NCBI RefSeq assembly: GCF_017995835.1
Contig: NZ_JAGOID010000008.1
Coordinates: forward strand, 1-56,965
Length of the DNA stretch: 56,965 nt
Source: Amaricoccus sp.
Lineage (GTDB): Bacteria; Pseudomonadota; Alphaproteobacteria; Rhodobacterales; Rhodobacteraceae
Reading direction: 5' to 3'
The first letter of the stretch is position 1. Every line of letters starts with the position of its first letter. The notes under the pieces are model-generated. The model did no database searches and was not told the origin of the DNA. It saw only the letters and a program-made list of their open reading frames with translations. Made by a program: the position numbers and the translations under genes. This document shows, piece after piece, positions 8,749-17,044 of this stretch.

Positions 8749-8872
8749 TAAGTCGTCTCTCCGCTCTTCCGCCCGCGGCATGCGGCGGCTCGGGCAGTCC
8801 GACCAGTTTCGAGAAGTCTGACCGGCCGGAAGACGAGCAGAGAGTTCACGTGGGGCGGTGCTGCCGGCAACG

Positions 8873-8901
8873 CCGATACAAGAACATGATGCGAAAGGCA
8901 A
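8873..8901 (-). promoter_or_regulatory. Possible promoter for the cold-shock gene
   Basis: On the minus strand TTGCCT and TATCGG are separated by 17 bases, 125 bp upstream of the cold-shock ATG. The -35 match is fair and the -10 match is weak. If real, it would give a 5' UTR of about 115-120 nt. This is a pattern-based guess; other starts in the 8749-8976 gap are possible. Confidence 0.25.
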
Positions 8902-8976
8902 CCCGAAGCCGATCGGGGAGCGGGTCGGCGGCCTTCCGTGGGCCCTTCGCGTCGTGGGCCGGACCGCCGGCTCGGC

Positions 8977-9816
8977 CTAGCGGTCGGGCGTCCCGGCGCC
9001 GGGCTCGCGCAGGCCGAGGACGTCGATCATGTCGTAGAGCCCGGGCTCCCGATCCTGACCCCAGAGCGCGGCCCGCACCGCGCCGCGGGCGAAGATCGCC
9101 CGGTCGGTCGCCATGTGGCGCAGCACGATCCGCTCGCCCGGGCCCGCGAAGATCACCTCGTGCTCGCCCACCACGTCGCCGCCGCGCAGGGTCGCGAAGC
9201 CGATCGCGCCCTCGGGCCGCGGCCCGGTCTGGCCGTCGCGCGACCGGACGCCGAGGTCGGCCAGGTTCGCGCGCCGCCCGGCCGCCGCCGCCTCGCCCAG
9301 CATCAGCGCCGTGCCCGAGGGCGCGTCGACCTTGTGACGGTGGTGCATCTCGAGGATCTCGATGTCCCAGTCCGGGCCCAGCGCCTGCGCGACCTTGCGC
9401 GCCAGCACCGTGAGCAGGTTCACCCCGAGGCTCATGTTGCCCGCGCGCACGATCGCCGCGTGTCGTGAGGCCGCGGCCAGCTTCTCCATGTCCTCGCGCT
9501 CGAGGCCGGTCGTGCCGACCACGTGGACGATGCGCGCCTGGGCGGCCAGCTCCGCGTGGAAGACCGTCGCGGCGGGGGCGGTGAAATCGACCGCCGCGTG
9601 CGAGACGGCGAAGGACTCGATCGGCTCGTCGGTGACCACGACGCCGAGGGCGGCCCTCCCCAGCGCCACGCCAAGATCGACGCCGATCCACGGGTGCCCG
9701 GGCCGCTCCGTCGCCCCCGAGATGCGCGCGCCCGGCGTCGCGAGGATCGTGTCGACCAGCATTCGTCCCATCCGGCCCGAGGCGCCGAGCACCGCGATCC
9801 CGACCGTCTCCGTCAT
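8977..9816 (-). CDS. dapB: 4-hydroxy-tetrahydrodipicolinate reductase
   Basis: This 279-aa enzyme is the second step specific to the diaminopimelate/lysine pathway, reducing the cyclic product of DapA with NAD(P)H. The Rossmann motif is [13 protein letters not shown] at residues 5-17. The catalytic and substrate-binding segment [15 protein letters not shown] (about 155-169) holds the His and Lys of the active site, and VVGTTGL and [11 protein letters not shown] are also typical. It is divergent from rbfA, with 62 bp between their starts. Length and motifs are normal. Confidence 0.96.
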   Translation of the reverse strand: MTETVGIAVLGASGRMGRMLVDTILATPGARISGATERPGHPWIGVDLGVALGRAALGVVVTDEPIESFAVSHAAVDFTAPAATVFHAELAAQARIVHVVGTTGLEREDMEKLAAASRHAAIVRAGNMSLGVNLLTVLARKVAQALGPDWDIEILEMHHRHKVDAPSGTALMLGEAAAAGRRANLADLGVRSRDGQTGPRPEGAIGFATLRGGDVVGEHEVIFAGPGERIVLRHMATDRAIFARGAVRAALWGQDREPGLYDMIDVLGLREPGAGTPDR

Positions 9817-9878
9817 CTCCGCCTCCCCCGTTCCGGGTCGATCTTGACTTCGGGGGAGCGCGGGTGGATGTCAATCCG

Positions 9879-10277
9879 ATGTCCAGGGCAAGGGATCAGA
9901 CCGGCGGCGCCCCGTCGCAGCGCCAGCTCCGCGTGGGAGAGGTGATCCGGCGCGCGCTCTCCGAGGTTCTCGCGCGCGGCGACGTGCACGACCCCGATCT
10001 CGGCCGCGCCTCGATCACGGTCTCGGAAGTGCGCGCCTCGCCCGACCTGCGGCAGGCGACGGCCTACGTCCTGCCGCTCGGGGGCGTCGATACCGAAGCC
10101 GTCGTCAAGGCGCTGAACCGCAATCGCGCCGAGCTGCGCCGCCTCGTCACCGGGCGCATCGACCTGCGCTTCTCGCCGGAGTTGAACTTCCGCGCCGATG
10201 CGAGCTTCGACCGCATGGACCGGACGCGCGAACTGTTGCGCTCGCCGTCGGTCAGCCGCGACCTCGCGGAAGACTGA
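9879..10277 (+). CDS. rbfA: Ribosome-binding factor A
   Basis: This 132-aa protein binds 16S rRNA helix 1 during 30S maturation and is needed in the cold. SQRQLRVGEVIRRALSEVL at the N-terminus and SPDLRQATAYVLPLGG and LRFSPELNFRADASFDRMDR downstream are conserved alphaproteobacterial RbfA segments, including the KH-like fold core. An ATG at 9879 is preferred; a GTG five codons earlier is possible. Its TGA stop codon lies inside the left terminal repeat of the small inverted-repeat element that follows, so the natural C-terminus may have been altered by that insertion. Confidence 0.93.
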   Translation: MSRARDQTGGAPSQRQLRVGEVIRRALSEVLARGDVHDPDLGRASITVSEVRASPDLRQATAYVLPLGGVDTEAVVKALNRNRAELRRLVTGRIDLRFSPELNFRADASFDRMDRTRELLRSPSVSRDLAED

Positions 10278-10380
10278 GAGCGCGTAAATCTTTCGAAGGT
10301 TGACGAAACCATGCCAAATGAAATCAATCAGTTAGTCGGCCAGAATCGGCCGATTTTCCGAAAGATTCACACGCTCTGAG
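10274..10380. mobile_element. 107-bp AT-rich element with terminal inverted repeats (MITE-like)
   Basis: Bases 10274-10297 and 10357-10380 form inverted repeats matching at 20 of 24 positions. The central 16-18 bp (around GTAAATCTTTCG) would form a continuous stem on the minus-strand RNA because both internal mismatches become G-U pairs there. The interior is much lower in GC than its surroundings. It begins within the last two codons of rbfA and ends 16 bp before truB. This fits a miniature inverted-repeat element or a REP-like unit; no target-site duplication is obvious. Confidence 0.55.
10337..10357 (+). terminator. Weak terminator-like hairpin after rbfA
   Basis: CGGCC pairs with GGCCG around the loop AGAATC, and ATTTT follows. 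It lies inside the 107-bp inverted-repeat element between rbfA and truB. The stem is short, so termination may be partial, and truB could still be reached by readthrough. Confidence 0.4.
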
Positions 10381-10396
10381 CCGGGGAGATCCGCCG

Positions 10397-11308
10397 ATGG
10401 CGCGCCGTCAGAGCGGCCGGCCGGTGCATGGCTGGCTCGTCCTCGACAAGCCGGCCGGACCCTCCTCCGCCGCGATGGTGGCCAAGGCGCGCTGGGCGCT
10501 CGCGGCGCGCAAGGCCGGCCATGCCGGGACGCTCGACCCCGCCGCGACCGGCGTGCTGGCGATCGCCTTCGGCGAGGCGACCAAGACCGCCGCCCATGCC
10601 GTCGACGCCGAGAAGACCTACCGTTTCGCGGTGCGCTGGGGCGCCGCCACCTCGACCGACGACGCCGAGGGCGAGGTGATCGCCCGGAGCGCGCAGCGTC
10701 CCGACCCGGCGGCGATCCGCACCGCGCTGGGCGACTTTCGCGGCGACATCCTTCAGATCCCGCCCGCCGTCTCGGCCGTGCACGTGGACGGCAAGCGCGC
10801 CTATGCGCTCGTGCGGGCGGGGCAGGCGCCCGAGCTGGCGGCGCGGCCCCTGCGCGTGGCGCGGCTCGATCTCGTCGCCACCCCGGACCCGGATACGGCG
10901 GTGCTGGAGATGACCTGCGGCAAGGGCGGCTATGTCCGCGCGGTGGCGCGCGACCTCGGCGCGGCGCTCGGGTGCCTCGGCCATGTCGCCGAACTGCGCC
11001 GCCTGCGCGCCGGCCCCTTCGGCATCGAGGAGGCGATCGGCATCGAGGAACTCGAACGCCTCGCCCGCACGCCGGAACTCGAGGCCCGGCTCCTGCCCGT
11101 CACCGCCGGCCTCGCGGGGCTCTCCGAACTGCCGGTAGGCCGGCGCGAGGCGCAGACGCTCGCCAACGGCGGCGCCGTCGCGCTGCCGGACGCCGGACTG
11201 CGCGACGGCGAGACGGCCTGGGCCAGCGCCGAGGGACGCCCGCTCGCGCTCGGCGTCTGGCGCGGCGGCGTCTTCCGTCCCGACCGGGTGTTCGTTTTCG
11301 AGACGTAG
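10397..11308 (+). CDS. truB: tRNA pseudouridine(55) synthase
   Basis: This 303-aa enzyme makes pseudouridine 55 in the T-loop of elongator tRNAs. The start GWLVLDKPAGPSS and the catalytic GHAGTLDPAATGVL (Asp nucleophile near residue 47) identify it clearly. KTYRFAVRWG and the Arg/Lys-rich GKGGYVRAVARDLG segment near residue 175 are further family motifs. The C-terminal ~80 residues correspond to the small alpha-proteobacterial PUA-like tail. It follows rbfA, its usual neighbour, after the inverted-repeat element. Confidence 0.96.
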   Translation: MARRQSGRPVHGWLVLDKPAGPSSAAMVAKARWALAARKAGHAGTLDPAATGVLAIAFGEATKTAAHAVDAEKTYRFAVRWGAATSTDDAEGEVIARSAQRPDPAAIRTALGDFRGDILQIPPAVSAVHVDGKRAYALVRAGQAPELAARPLRVARLDLVATPDPDTAVLEMTCGKGGYVRAVARDLGAALGCLGHVAELRRLRAGPFGIEEAIGIEELERLARTPELEARLLPVTAGLAGLSELPVGRREAQTLANGGAVALPDAGLRDGETAWASAEGRPLALGVWRGGVFRPDRVFVFET

Positions 11309-11381
11309 GCCCGGTTTCCGCGGTTCCCGCGGCAAACCCCGTTGCAGCGGGCCATCAACCGGAGTAAGGACCGCCCCGGTT

Positions 11382-11458
11382 CGGAGTGTAGCGCAGCCTG
11401 GTAGCGCACCTGCTTCGGGAGCAGGGGGTCGGAGGTTCGAATCCTCTCACTCCGACCA
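11382..11458 (+). tRNA. tRNA-Pro (anticodon CGG)
   Basis: This is a complete cloverleaf of 77 nt with an encoded CCA end. The acceptor CGGAGTG pairs with CACTCCG, the anticodon stem CCTGC/GCAGG encloses TTCGGGA (anticodon CGG), and the T-arm GGAGG-TTCGAAT-CCTCT is standard. It lies 73 bp after truB on the same strand. No integrase or att-like duplication is seen nearby. Confidence 0.97.
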
Positions 11459-11603
11459 GATCCCCCCGTCATGCGCCCCCGAAGGGCATCGCGGTTCTCC
11501 GCATCGGAGGCTCATCGGAGAAGGACCGTCTCGCGACGCGCCGCGGAGGGCGGCGGGCGGCGCTTCGATGACAGCCATCATGCGCGGAAAGAGGGGGGAA
11601 AGG

Positions 11604-12275
11604 TCAGGAATCGTGGGCGTGGGCGTCCCCCGCCGCGCCGTGGTGGGCGCAGGTGACGGTCGGGTTGTACTGGGCGAAGACGCCGTTCGGGTTCTCGCGG
11701 TAGAGCCAGACGTGACGGTCGTAGTGCGGCTCGAAGCCGTGCGCCTCGTCGAGGTCGGTGGCGGGGTCGTCCGCCATGCGGTCCCAGGGCCGGCCGTGGA
11801 AACTCGGCGGCGCGTCGTTGCCGGCCTCGGCCCAGGCCCTGGCGAAGACGAGGTTCTCGACGGCGACCAGTTCGAGCTTGCCGTCGGCTTTCGGCTCGTA
11901 GATCAGCACCGAGGGCTGGCGGAACTCGGTGTGGGTGCCGACGCCGTCGACCCGCGGGTTCGGCGGAGCCGAGATGCCGAGGAGGTCGGGGCGGAAGTAG
12001 TGGACGCCCATGGCCCCGAGCTCGGCGGACTTGCCCATCATCGCCGCGTCGTCGCACATGTTGCCGGGGTCGCGGATATAGCCCTCGGCGAGAGCCTCCT
12101 CGACATGGCGAAAGCGCTCGGTCACGGCGCGGATTTCGGCGAGCGACGGCTCGCCGGGCGCCGGCTCGGACGAGGCGTCGATCCGGGCGGCGATCTCGAC
12201 GGGAAGGCCGTGGGCGAGCGCCGGCGCCGGCAGGGCGAGGGCGACGAGCAGGGCGAGGCGGAGGAAGCGGTTCAT
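11604..12275 (-). CDS. Exported protein of unknown function
   Basis: This 223-aa protein has a clear signal peptide (positively charged MNRFLR, a hydrophobic core, cleavage after ALA near residue 21), so it is likely periplasmic. The mature part contains EEALAEGYIRDPGNMC, GAMGVHYFRPDLLG, PSVLIYEP and HVWLYRENPNGVFAQYNP, which look like conserved blocks of an uncharacterised family, and it ends in a His-rich tail (TCAHHG...HAHD). The many His residues suggest metal contact, but this is inference. I do not recognise a named function. Its 326-bp upstream region contains a strongly structured RNA candidate. Confidence 0.7.
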   Translation of the reverse strand: MNRFLRLALLVALALPAPALAHGLPVEIAARIDASSEPAPGEPSLAEIRAVTERFRHVEEALAEGYIRDPGNMCDDAAMMGKSAELGAMGVHYFRPDLLGISAPPNPRVDGVGTHTEFRQPSVLIYEPKADGKLELVAVENLVFARAWAEAGNDAPPSFHGRPWDRMADDPATDLDEAHGFEPHYDRHVWLYRENPNGVFAQYNPTVTCAHHGAAGDAHAHDS

Positions 12276-12456
12276 CTTGTGGCTCCTGGCTGGTCGGTGG
12301 CGACACTCCGGCGGCCGTGGCGGCCGCCGTTCGCGTCCACGGTCCGTCTGCTGAACGAAGGTTGCGGTCTGTCGGTCAGTCCGCGCCGACGCATCGGCGA
12401 CGTGGCGTCCGGCTGTCGCCGGGATCGGCGCCGACGCGGCATCCGGTCATGGCTCG

Positions 12457-12537
12457 GGTCTCTCGTGCTTGCCCCCGGGCCGAAGCCACGGGGGCCTTCA
12501 CTGGATTGGTCCGGCGTAGTGCCGGGACTGAGAGACC
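12457..12537 (-). ncRNA. Candidate structured RNA / riboswitch-like leader
   Basis: On the minus strand an 8-bp closing stem (GGTCTCTC/GAGAGACC) encloses two hairpins. One has GCCGGAC pairing with GTCCCGGC, with one bulge. The other has GCCCCCG-T-GGC pairing with GCC-CGGGGGC across a TTCG tetraloop closed by C-G, the very stable cUUCGg form. The single-stranded joins are a 13-base CAATCCAGTGAAG and AAGCAC. It ends about 180 nt before the start of the exported protein gene, in its 5' region. It does not match a riboswitch class I know. The rest of 12276-12601 holds no gene I can support. Confidence 0.5.
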
Positions 12538-12601
12538 ATAGCGCAACGCCGGCCCGTGCGCCCGCTAAGTCTTCCTGCAAGAAACCCTAAGAGTTTCGTA
12601 A

Positions 12602-13948
12602 CTACTGGCGCTCGATCTCCTCGAGCACGAGGGGGCAGGGAACGTCGAGGCGGAAGCGTCCGCGCCCGGTCTTCTCGATCCGGACCGGGCACATCCGTTC
12701 GCGCAGGCGGCGCTGGAGCAGCAGGAGGCGCGCCTCGAGGTTGTCGGCGAACTCGGGCAGGCGCAACCGCGGGTCGAGCCGGAGCTCGCGATTGGTGAAC
12801 TCCGTCCGCCCGGTCCGCGCGAACTCGCCGACGAGCATCCAGACGATCGCGCCGGCGACGCCCTTGATCAGATAGTCGTGGTTCAGGAAGACGCTGTCGT
12901 CGGCGCCGTAGTGGCGGACCACGAGCGGGCCCGCGGGCGCATCCGGGCACGGGGCGGCAGGCGCCGTCGCCCGGGGCGCGTCGTCGCTTGCCTTCGCCAG
13001 CGGGATCAGCGACGCGATCCTGTCGGCGACCAGCATCAGCGCGTCCTCGTCGTCGTAGCGGAAGCGCATGGGCTCCGGGCTCTCGGCGAAGAGCACGCCG
13101 ATCACCCCGCTCTCCGAGAGGATCGGCAGGGCGATCTGGCTCTCGGGCGCGGGCAGGCCCGGATAGGGGATCTCGGTCGCGCCCGACCATTCCACCCCGA
13201 CGCTGCGCGCCCCGTCGCGGATCGCGCGGCCATAGCTGTAGTCGAAGGCCATCTGGCAGATGCGGATCGGCGACCGCTCGCGGGCGGCGACGCCGACGAC
13301 GCCGTGGCCGACCTCGACCTCCGAGCCGATGCCCGCGGTCGGATAGCCGAGCGAGGCCACGGTGAAGAGCTGGCGTCCGTTTTCGTCGAGCATGAGCACC
13401 ATGGCGTGCTCGATGCCGAAGTGCCGCCGGAGACAGGAGAGCACGCGGTCGAAGAGCTCGCCGAGGCTGCCGCTTCCCGCTAGCTCCTGGCTGGTGCGGC
13501 GCGCGGCGGAGAGCAGGTTGCGGCTCGGGGGCGGCGGGATCGTCGAAGGCGGGAAGATCGTCTCGATCGAGCGGACGCGGAACACGTCGGCCCCGAGCAG
13601 GCGAAACACGCCGTCCATGCCGCTGTGCGAGGCGATGCCGGCGAGCTTGGCCTTCATCGTCTCGAAGAGCGGCCCCTCGGTGCGGGTCTCCTCGAAATCG
13701 AGTTCGAGCCGGTAGTCGGCGAGGGCGACGGGGTCGAAGATCTGGACCGAGGCCTGCCGCGTGGCGAGCAGGTTCGCCCGCGTCTTGTTGAAGAACTGGT
13801 AGCTGAGCGCGACGCGCTCCGGGTCGACGTAGTGGACCTGGCTGATGAACGAGACGTTCGGCACGCCGGTCTCGTCGCAGGTGGCGAGGACGGCCGGCAC
13901 CACCCCCTCCATGCAGTCGCGCAGCGTGTCGAGCGCGAGCGGCGTCAT
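12602..13948 (-). CDS. PNPOx-like/GAF-domain sensor protein
   Basis: This 448-aa soluble protein has three parts. Residues 1-140 resemble a flavin-binding PNPOx split barrel (AVLATCDETGVPNVSFIS at the start). Residues about 165-310 form a GAF domain (LFDRVLSCLRRHFGIEHAMV...GVVGVAARERSPIRI...ALPILSESGVIGVLFAE). The C-terminal ~100 residues look like a winged-helix-like tail (FLNHDYLIKGVAGAIVWMLV...EFTNRELRLDPRLRLP). No HisKA, GGDEF or HTH output domain is evident. It overlaps the upstream PNPOx-like gene by ATGA. A redox- or flavin-responsive regulatory role is inferred, not shown. Confidence 0.7.
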   Translation of the reverse strand: MTPLALDTLRDCMEGVVPAVLATCDETGVPNVSFISQVHYVDPERVALSYQFFNKTRANLLATRQASVQIFDPVALADYRLELDFEETRTEGPLFETMKAKLAGIASHSGMDGVFRLLGADVFRVRSIETIFPPSTIPPPPSRNLLSAARRTSQELAGSGSLGELFDRVLSCLRRHFGIEHAMVLMLDENGRQLFTVASLGYPTAGIGSEVEVGHGVVGVAARERSPIRICQMAFDYSYGRAIRDGARSVGVEWSGATEIPYPGLPAPESQIALPILSESGVIGVLFAESPEPMRFRYDDEDALMLVADRIASLIPLAKASDDAPRATAPAAPCPDAPAGPLVVRHYGADDSVFLNHDYLIKGVAGAIVWMLVGEFARTGRTEFTNRELRLDPRLRLPEFADNLEARLLLLQRRLRERMCPVRIEKTGRGRFRLDVPCPLVLEEIERQ

Positions 13949-14493
13949 GGGCGCAGCGCGGATCCGGCGCCCGGCCCCGGCGTCTGGACGAAGGCTTCCA
14001 CGGGGGTGAACTCGACCGCGACGACGTCGTCGGGATCGGTGACGCCATAATGGTCCGTCAGTTCCTTCGTATACTTGATCGCCATCAGGCCCGCGCGGAA
14101 CGCGCGGCATTGGACTTCGAGCGCCATCCCGTCCGCGACGTTCGCCGGCGACACGCGGGCGGCCCTGCCCTTGAGCTGGATTGAGCGGTGCCGCGTCGGC
14201 TCGGTGAACGTCGCCGCGATCTGCGCCCCCGCCTGCCAGGCCGCGAGCAGCGCGTGGTGCCCGGTCCGGCGCAGCAGCAGGCGGACCGTGCCGGCCTCGT
14301 CGATCCTTGCCGCGAAGCCGCGCCCCGCAAGCGGCCGCCCTGCGGCGCAGGCCGCGACGATGACGGCGACGCCCATCTGGCAATGCGCCGCGATCTCGGG
14401 CGTCAGCACGCCGTCGGCGAGCGTCGCCCCGCGCCAGGCGCGCCGCGCGCCGATGTCCTCCGACGGGCTCGCCGGCCCTGTGCCGTCCGTCAC
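13945..14493 (-). CDS. PNPOx-like flavin-binding protein
   Basis: This 182-aa protein is of the pyridoxamine-phosphate-oxidase-like split-barrel superfamily. MGVAVIVAACAAGRPLAGRGF, a barrel strand with GTVRLLLRR, and IAATFTEPTRHRSIQLKG are typical, the last resembling the flavin/phosphate contact segment. The GTG start has GGGAG eight bases upstream. It overlaps the PNPOx-GAF gene by ATGA, so the two products are probably made together and may interact. Enzymatic activity is unproven, and heme or F420 binding is also possible in this fold. Confidence 0.7.
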   Translation of the reverse strand: MTDGTGPASPSEDIGARRAWRGATLADGVLTPEIAAHCQMGVAVIVAACAAGRPLAGRGFAARIDEAGTVRLLLRRTGHHALLAAWQAGAQIAATFTEPTRHRSIQLKGRAARVSPANVADGMALEVQCRAFRAGLMAIKYTKELTDHYGVTDPDDVVAVEFTPVEAFVQTPGPGAGSALRP

Positions 14494-14612
14494 CGCCGCC
14501 ACTCCCAGCCGCCACCAGCGAAGCCTATCACGGCGACGCCCGGTTGCGCCACGCAGGCGCGCGCCGGGCGGCGCGGGTGAAGCTCGTCGGATGCGTCGTC
14601 CGGCAGACCCTG

Positions 14613-15098
14613 TCAGGTCATGCGGGCGATGAGCCCGTCGCGGAGCCAGAGCTGGTGGTAGAGCGCCGCACCGACGTGGAGCGCGATCAACGCGAGAAGG
14701 ACGGTCTTGCCGAGCATGTGCGCCGCCGCGGCGGGACCGAACTGACCGAACCAGGCGACCGCGCCCGAGGCCGCCATCGCGATCAGGATGACGTAGAAGG
14801 CCCAGTGCGCCAGCGCCGCGACGGCCCGAAGCGGCGCCGGCTCGGACGCGGGGGCGGGCGGTGCGCCCCGGGTCAGCCGCAGGCCGAGCCGCCAGAGCGT
14901 GAGAACGGCGATCAGCACGCCGACCACGATGTGGCCCACGACGACGCCCGAATAGGCGAACGTCCCCTCGCGCATCCCCGCGCCGAACGCGCGCGCGATG
15001 CCGTCGAGAAGCACGTACTGCGCCAGCACGAGGGCTGCGATGGCCCAGTGCAGGAGTTTCTGCGCCCGGCTGTAGCTGACTGGGACGGCTGTGGTCAT
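14613..15098 (-). CDS. Cytochrome b561 family protein
   Basis: This 161-aa inner-membrane diheme-type cytochrome has four hydrophobic helices. The helix histidines are visible in RAQKLLHWAIAALVL (helix 1), VVVGHIVVGVLIAVLTLWRLGLR (helix 2, with the LWRL motif), LAHWAFYVILIAMAASG (helix 3) and LIALHVGAALYHQ (helix 4). It probably moves electrons between the quinol pool and a soluble partner. It stands alone, divergent from the lipoprotein gene 281 bp away; the intervening region may hold promoters for both, but none is clear. Confidence 0.9.
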   Translation of the reverse strand: MTTAVPVSYSRAQKLLHWAIAALVLAQYVLLDGIARAFGAGMREGTFAYSGVVVGHIVVGVLIAVLTLWRLGLRLTRGAPPAPASEPAPLRAVAALAHWAFYVILIAMAASGAVAWFGQFGPAAAAHMLGKTVLLALIALHVGAALYHQLWLRDGLIARMT

Positions 15099-15379
15099 TG
15101 GCGGTCTCCCGGGTTGCCTGATCCTCTAACGCATCTCCTCCGCGCTTCCGTCGCTGCGCGCCGAGAAGCGCCGTCCTCGACATGATGGCGATCTTCCAAA
15201 TCGGCCCTTGAGCCGATCGCTTCAGAGCCGACCGGGAACCGTGGGCGGCACCGAAACCGCAGCCCAGCCACATACGTCGAATTGCGTTGGACAGGGGGTT
15301 GATTTTCGCGCCGATTCCGGCATCATTTCTTCGGACGTGCGCAAAGACACGCGAGCAGAGATACCCAGAGGCAGTTCCA

Positions 15380-15964
15380 GTGCGACTCCGTCGCCTTTTC
15401 ATCTATGCGGCGCTCCTGGCGCTCGGCGCCTGCGGCGGCGTCGAGAAGCCGCCGAGCACGACGATCGACGCCTGCCGGATGCAGACCGAGCGGCCGCACT
15501 GGTTCAAGGCGATGCGCAAGACCGAGTCCAAGTGGGGCGTCCCGGTCTCGGTGCAGCTCGCCACGATCTCGCGCGAGTCGAGCTTCGTCGGCGACGCGCG
15601 TCCGACCAGGAAGGTCAAGGGTCTGTTCTTCACCCGCGAGGTGCAGCGGTCCTCGGCCTACGGCTATGCGCAGGCGATTGACGGCACCTGGGACTGGTAC
15701 GTGCGCGACACCGGCGCGCGTGGCGCCGACCGGGACGACTTCGCCGACGCCTCGGACTTCATCGGCTGGTACATGAACCTGAACCAGAGGCTGAACGGCG
15801 TCTCGACCCGGGACGCCTACAACCAGTACCTGGCGTATCACGAGGGCAAGGCCGGCTACGCGCGCGGCACCTACCGCAACAAGCCCTGGCTGCCGCCGGT
15901 GGCGCGTGACGTGCAGGCCCAGGCCAACCGGTACGAAGCGCAGTTGCAGACCTGCTCGCGCTGA
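15380..15964 (+). CDS. Transglycosylase-SLT-like lipoprotein
   Basis: This 194-aa lipoprotein has a signal peptide and lipobox LALGAC at residues 13-18. The mature part resembles the SLT/lysozyme-like fold: a catalytic-type Glu sits in ATISRESSFVGDARP, followed by AYGYAQAIDGTWDWYV, DFIGWYMNLN and YLAYHEGKAGYARGTY. It probably binds or cleaves peptidoglycan at the outer membrane. The GTG at 15380 is chosen because the product then starts MRLRRLFIYAALL; longer in-frame starts would bury the signal peptide. A LysR gene follows 40 bp later. Confidence 0.85.
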   Translation: MRLRRLFIYAALLALGACGGVEKPPSTTIDACRMQTERPHWFKAMRKTESKWGVPVSVQLATISRESSFVGDARPTRKVKGLFFTREVQRSSAYGYAQAIDGTWDWYVRDTGARGADRDDFADASDFIGWYMNLNQRLNGVSTRDAYNQYLAYHEGKAGYARGTYRNKPWLPPVARDVQAQANRYEAQLQTCSR

Positions 15965-16004
15965 CGCCCGATCCGATCCGCGGCCCGGGCAGGAGGCCGC
16001 CGCG

Positions 16005-16910
16005 ATGGACCGCCTGACCGAGATGGAGGCCTTCGTGCGCGTCGTGGACCATGCCGGGTTCACCGAGGCGGCGCGCAAGATGGGACTGTCGAAATCTGCG
16101 GTGTCGAAGCACGTCGCGGCGCTCGAGGCGCGGCTCGCCGTCCGGCTCCTCAACCGGACGACGCGGCGCGTGAGCCCGACCGAGGTCGGCCTCGCCTATT
16201 ACGACCGGGCCCGGGTCGTGCTCGCCGAGGCGACGGAGGCCGACGCGATGGTCACCTCGATGCAGTCGACTCCGAAGGGGTCGCTGCGCGTCTCGGCGCC
16301 GGTCAGCTTCGGGATCGGACACCTCTCGACGGCGGTTGCGCTCTTCCTCCGCGCCTGTCCAGAGGTCGACGTCAACCTGGTGCTCGACGACCGCTTCGTC
16401 GAGGTGGTGGCGGAGGGCTTCGACCTTGCGATCCGGGTGGGCGTGCTGGCGGATTCCTCGCTCAAGGCCCGCAAGCTCGCCGAGGCGCGCCGGGTGCTCG
16501 CCGCCTCGCCGGACTACGTCGAGCGACTGGGGACGCCGCGGAGCGTCGACGATCTCGGCGAGCACCGGCTTCTGCACTATTCCAACCTCGCGACCGGCAA
16601 TTTCTGGCGCCTCCAGGGCGCAAGCGGCGAGGAGCGGCACGTCCGGGTGGGCGGGCGGCTCACGGTCAACAACGGCGACTGCCTCATGAAGGCGGCCGAG
16701 CAGGGGCTCGGCATCGCGCTCCTGCCGTCGTTCATCCTCGGCGACGCGCTGGCGACGGGGCGGCTCGTCGAGATCCTGCCCCACCGGGCCCCGGACCTGA
16801 TGGGCATCTGGGCGCTGTATCCGCCCGGGCGCTATCCGCAGCCGAAGCTTCGGGCCTTCGTGGACTTCCTCGCCGAGCACTTCCGCGGCAAGGGGCCGGA
16901 GCGCTGGTAA
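16005..16910 (+). CDS. LysR-family transcriptional regulator
   Basis: This 301-aa protein has an N-terminal winged HTH (residues 5-60, with FTEAARKMGLSKSAVSKHVAALEARL) and a C-terminal type-2 periplasmic-binding-like effector domain (LRVSAPVSFGIGHLS to the end). AGGAGG lies eight bases upstream of the ATG. It belongs to the CrgA/DsdC-like group by overall shape. There is no divergently transcribed neighbour to suggest a target, so the regulon is unknown. Confidence 0.93.
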   Translation: MDRLTEMEAFVRVVDHAGFTEAARKMGLSKSAVSKHVAALEARLAVRLLNRTTRRVSPTEVGLAYYDRARVVLAEATEADAMVTSMQSTPKGSLRVSAPVSFGIGHLSTAVALFLRACPEVDVNLVLDDRFVEVVAEGFDLAIRVGVLADSSLKARKLAEARRVLAASPDYVERLGTPRSVDDLGEHRLLHYSNLATGNFWRLQGASGEERHVRVGGRLTVNNGDCLMKAAEQGLGIALLPSFILGDALATGRLVEILPHRAPDLMGIWALYPPGRYPQPKLRAFVDFLAEHFRGKGPERW

Positions 16911-17044
16911 GCCGGGTCTGCGGCCGCCGCTGGCGCGCCCGCCGCCCTCAGCCTCGTGAGCCTGGCGGAGCCCGCGGGGCGCAGGGGGTTTGCATCGCCG
17001 GCCGCATGGCTTAAATTCGGAAGCGTCACGCCGGAGGAGCCGCC

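Noticed and set aside
11382-11458. tRNA-Pro as an integration site for a genomic island
   Set aside because: No integrase gene and no repeat of the tRNA 3' end nearby; the following genes have normal composition.
12457-12600. Reading the structured leader as a cobalamin or TPP riboswitch
   Set aside because: Fragments such as CCCCCG and CTGAGA are present, but the ordered conserved blocks of either class are not.
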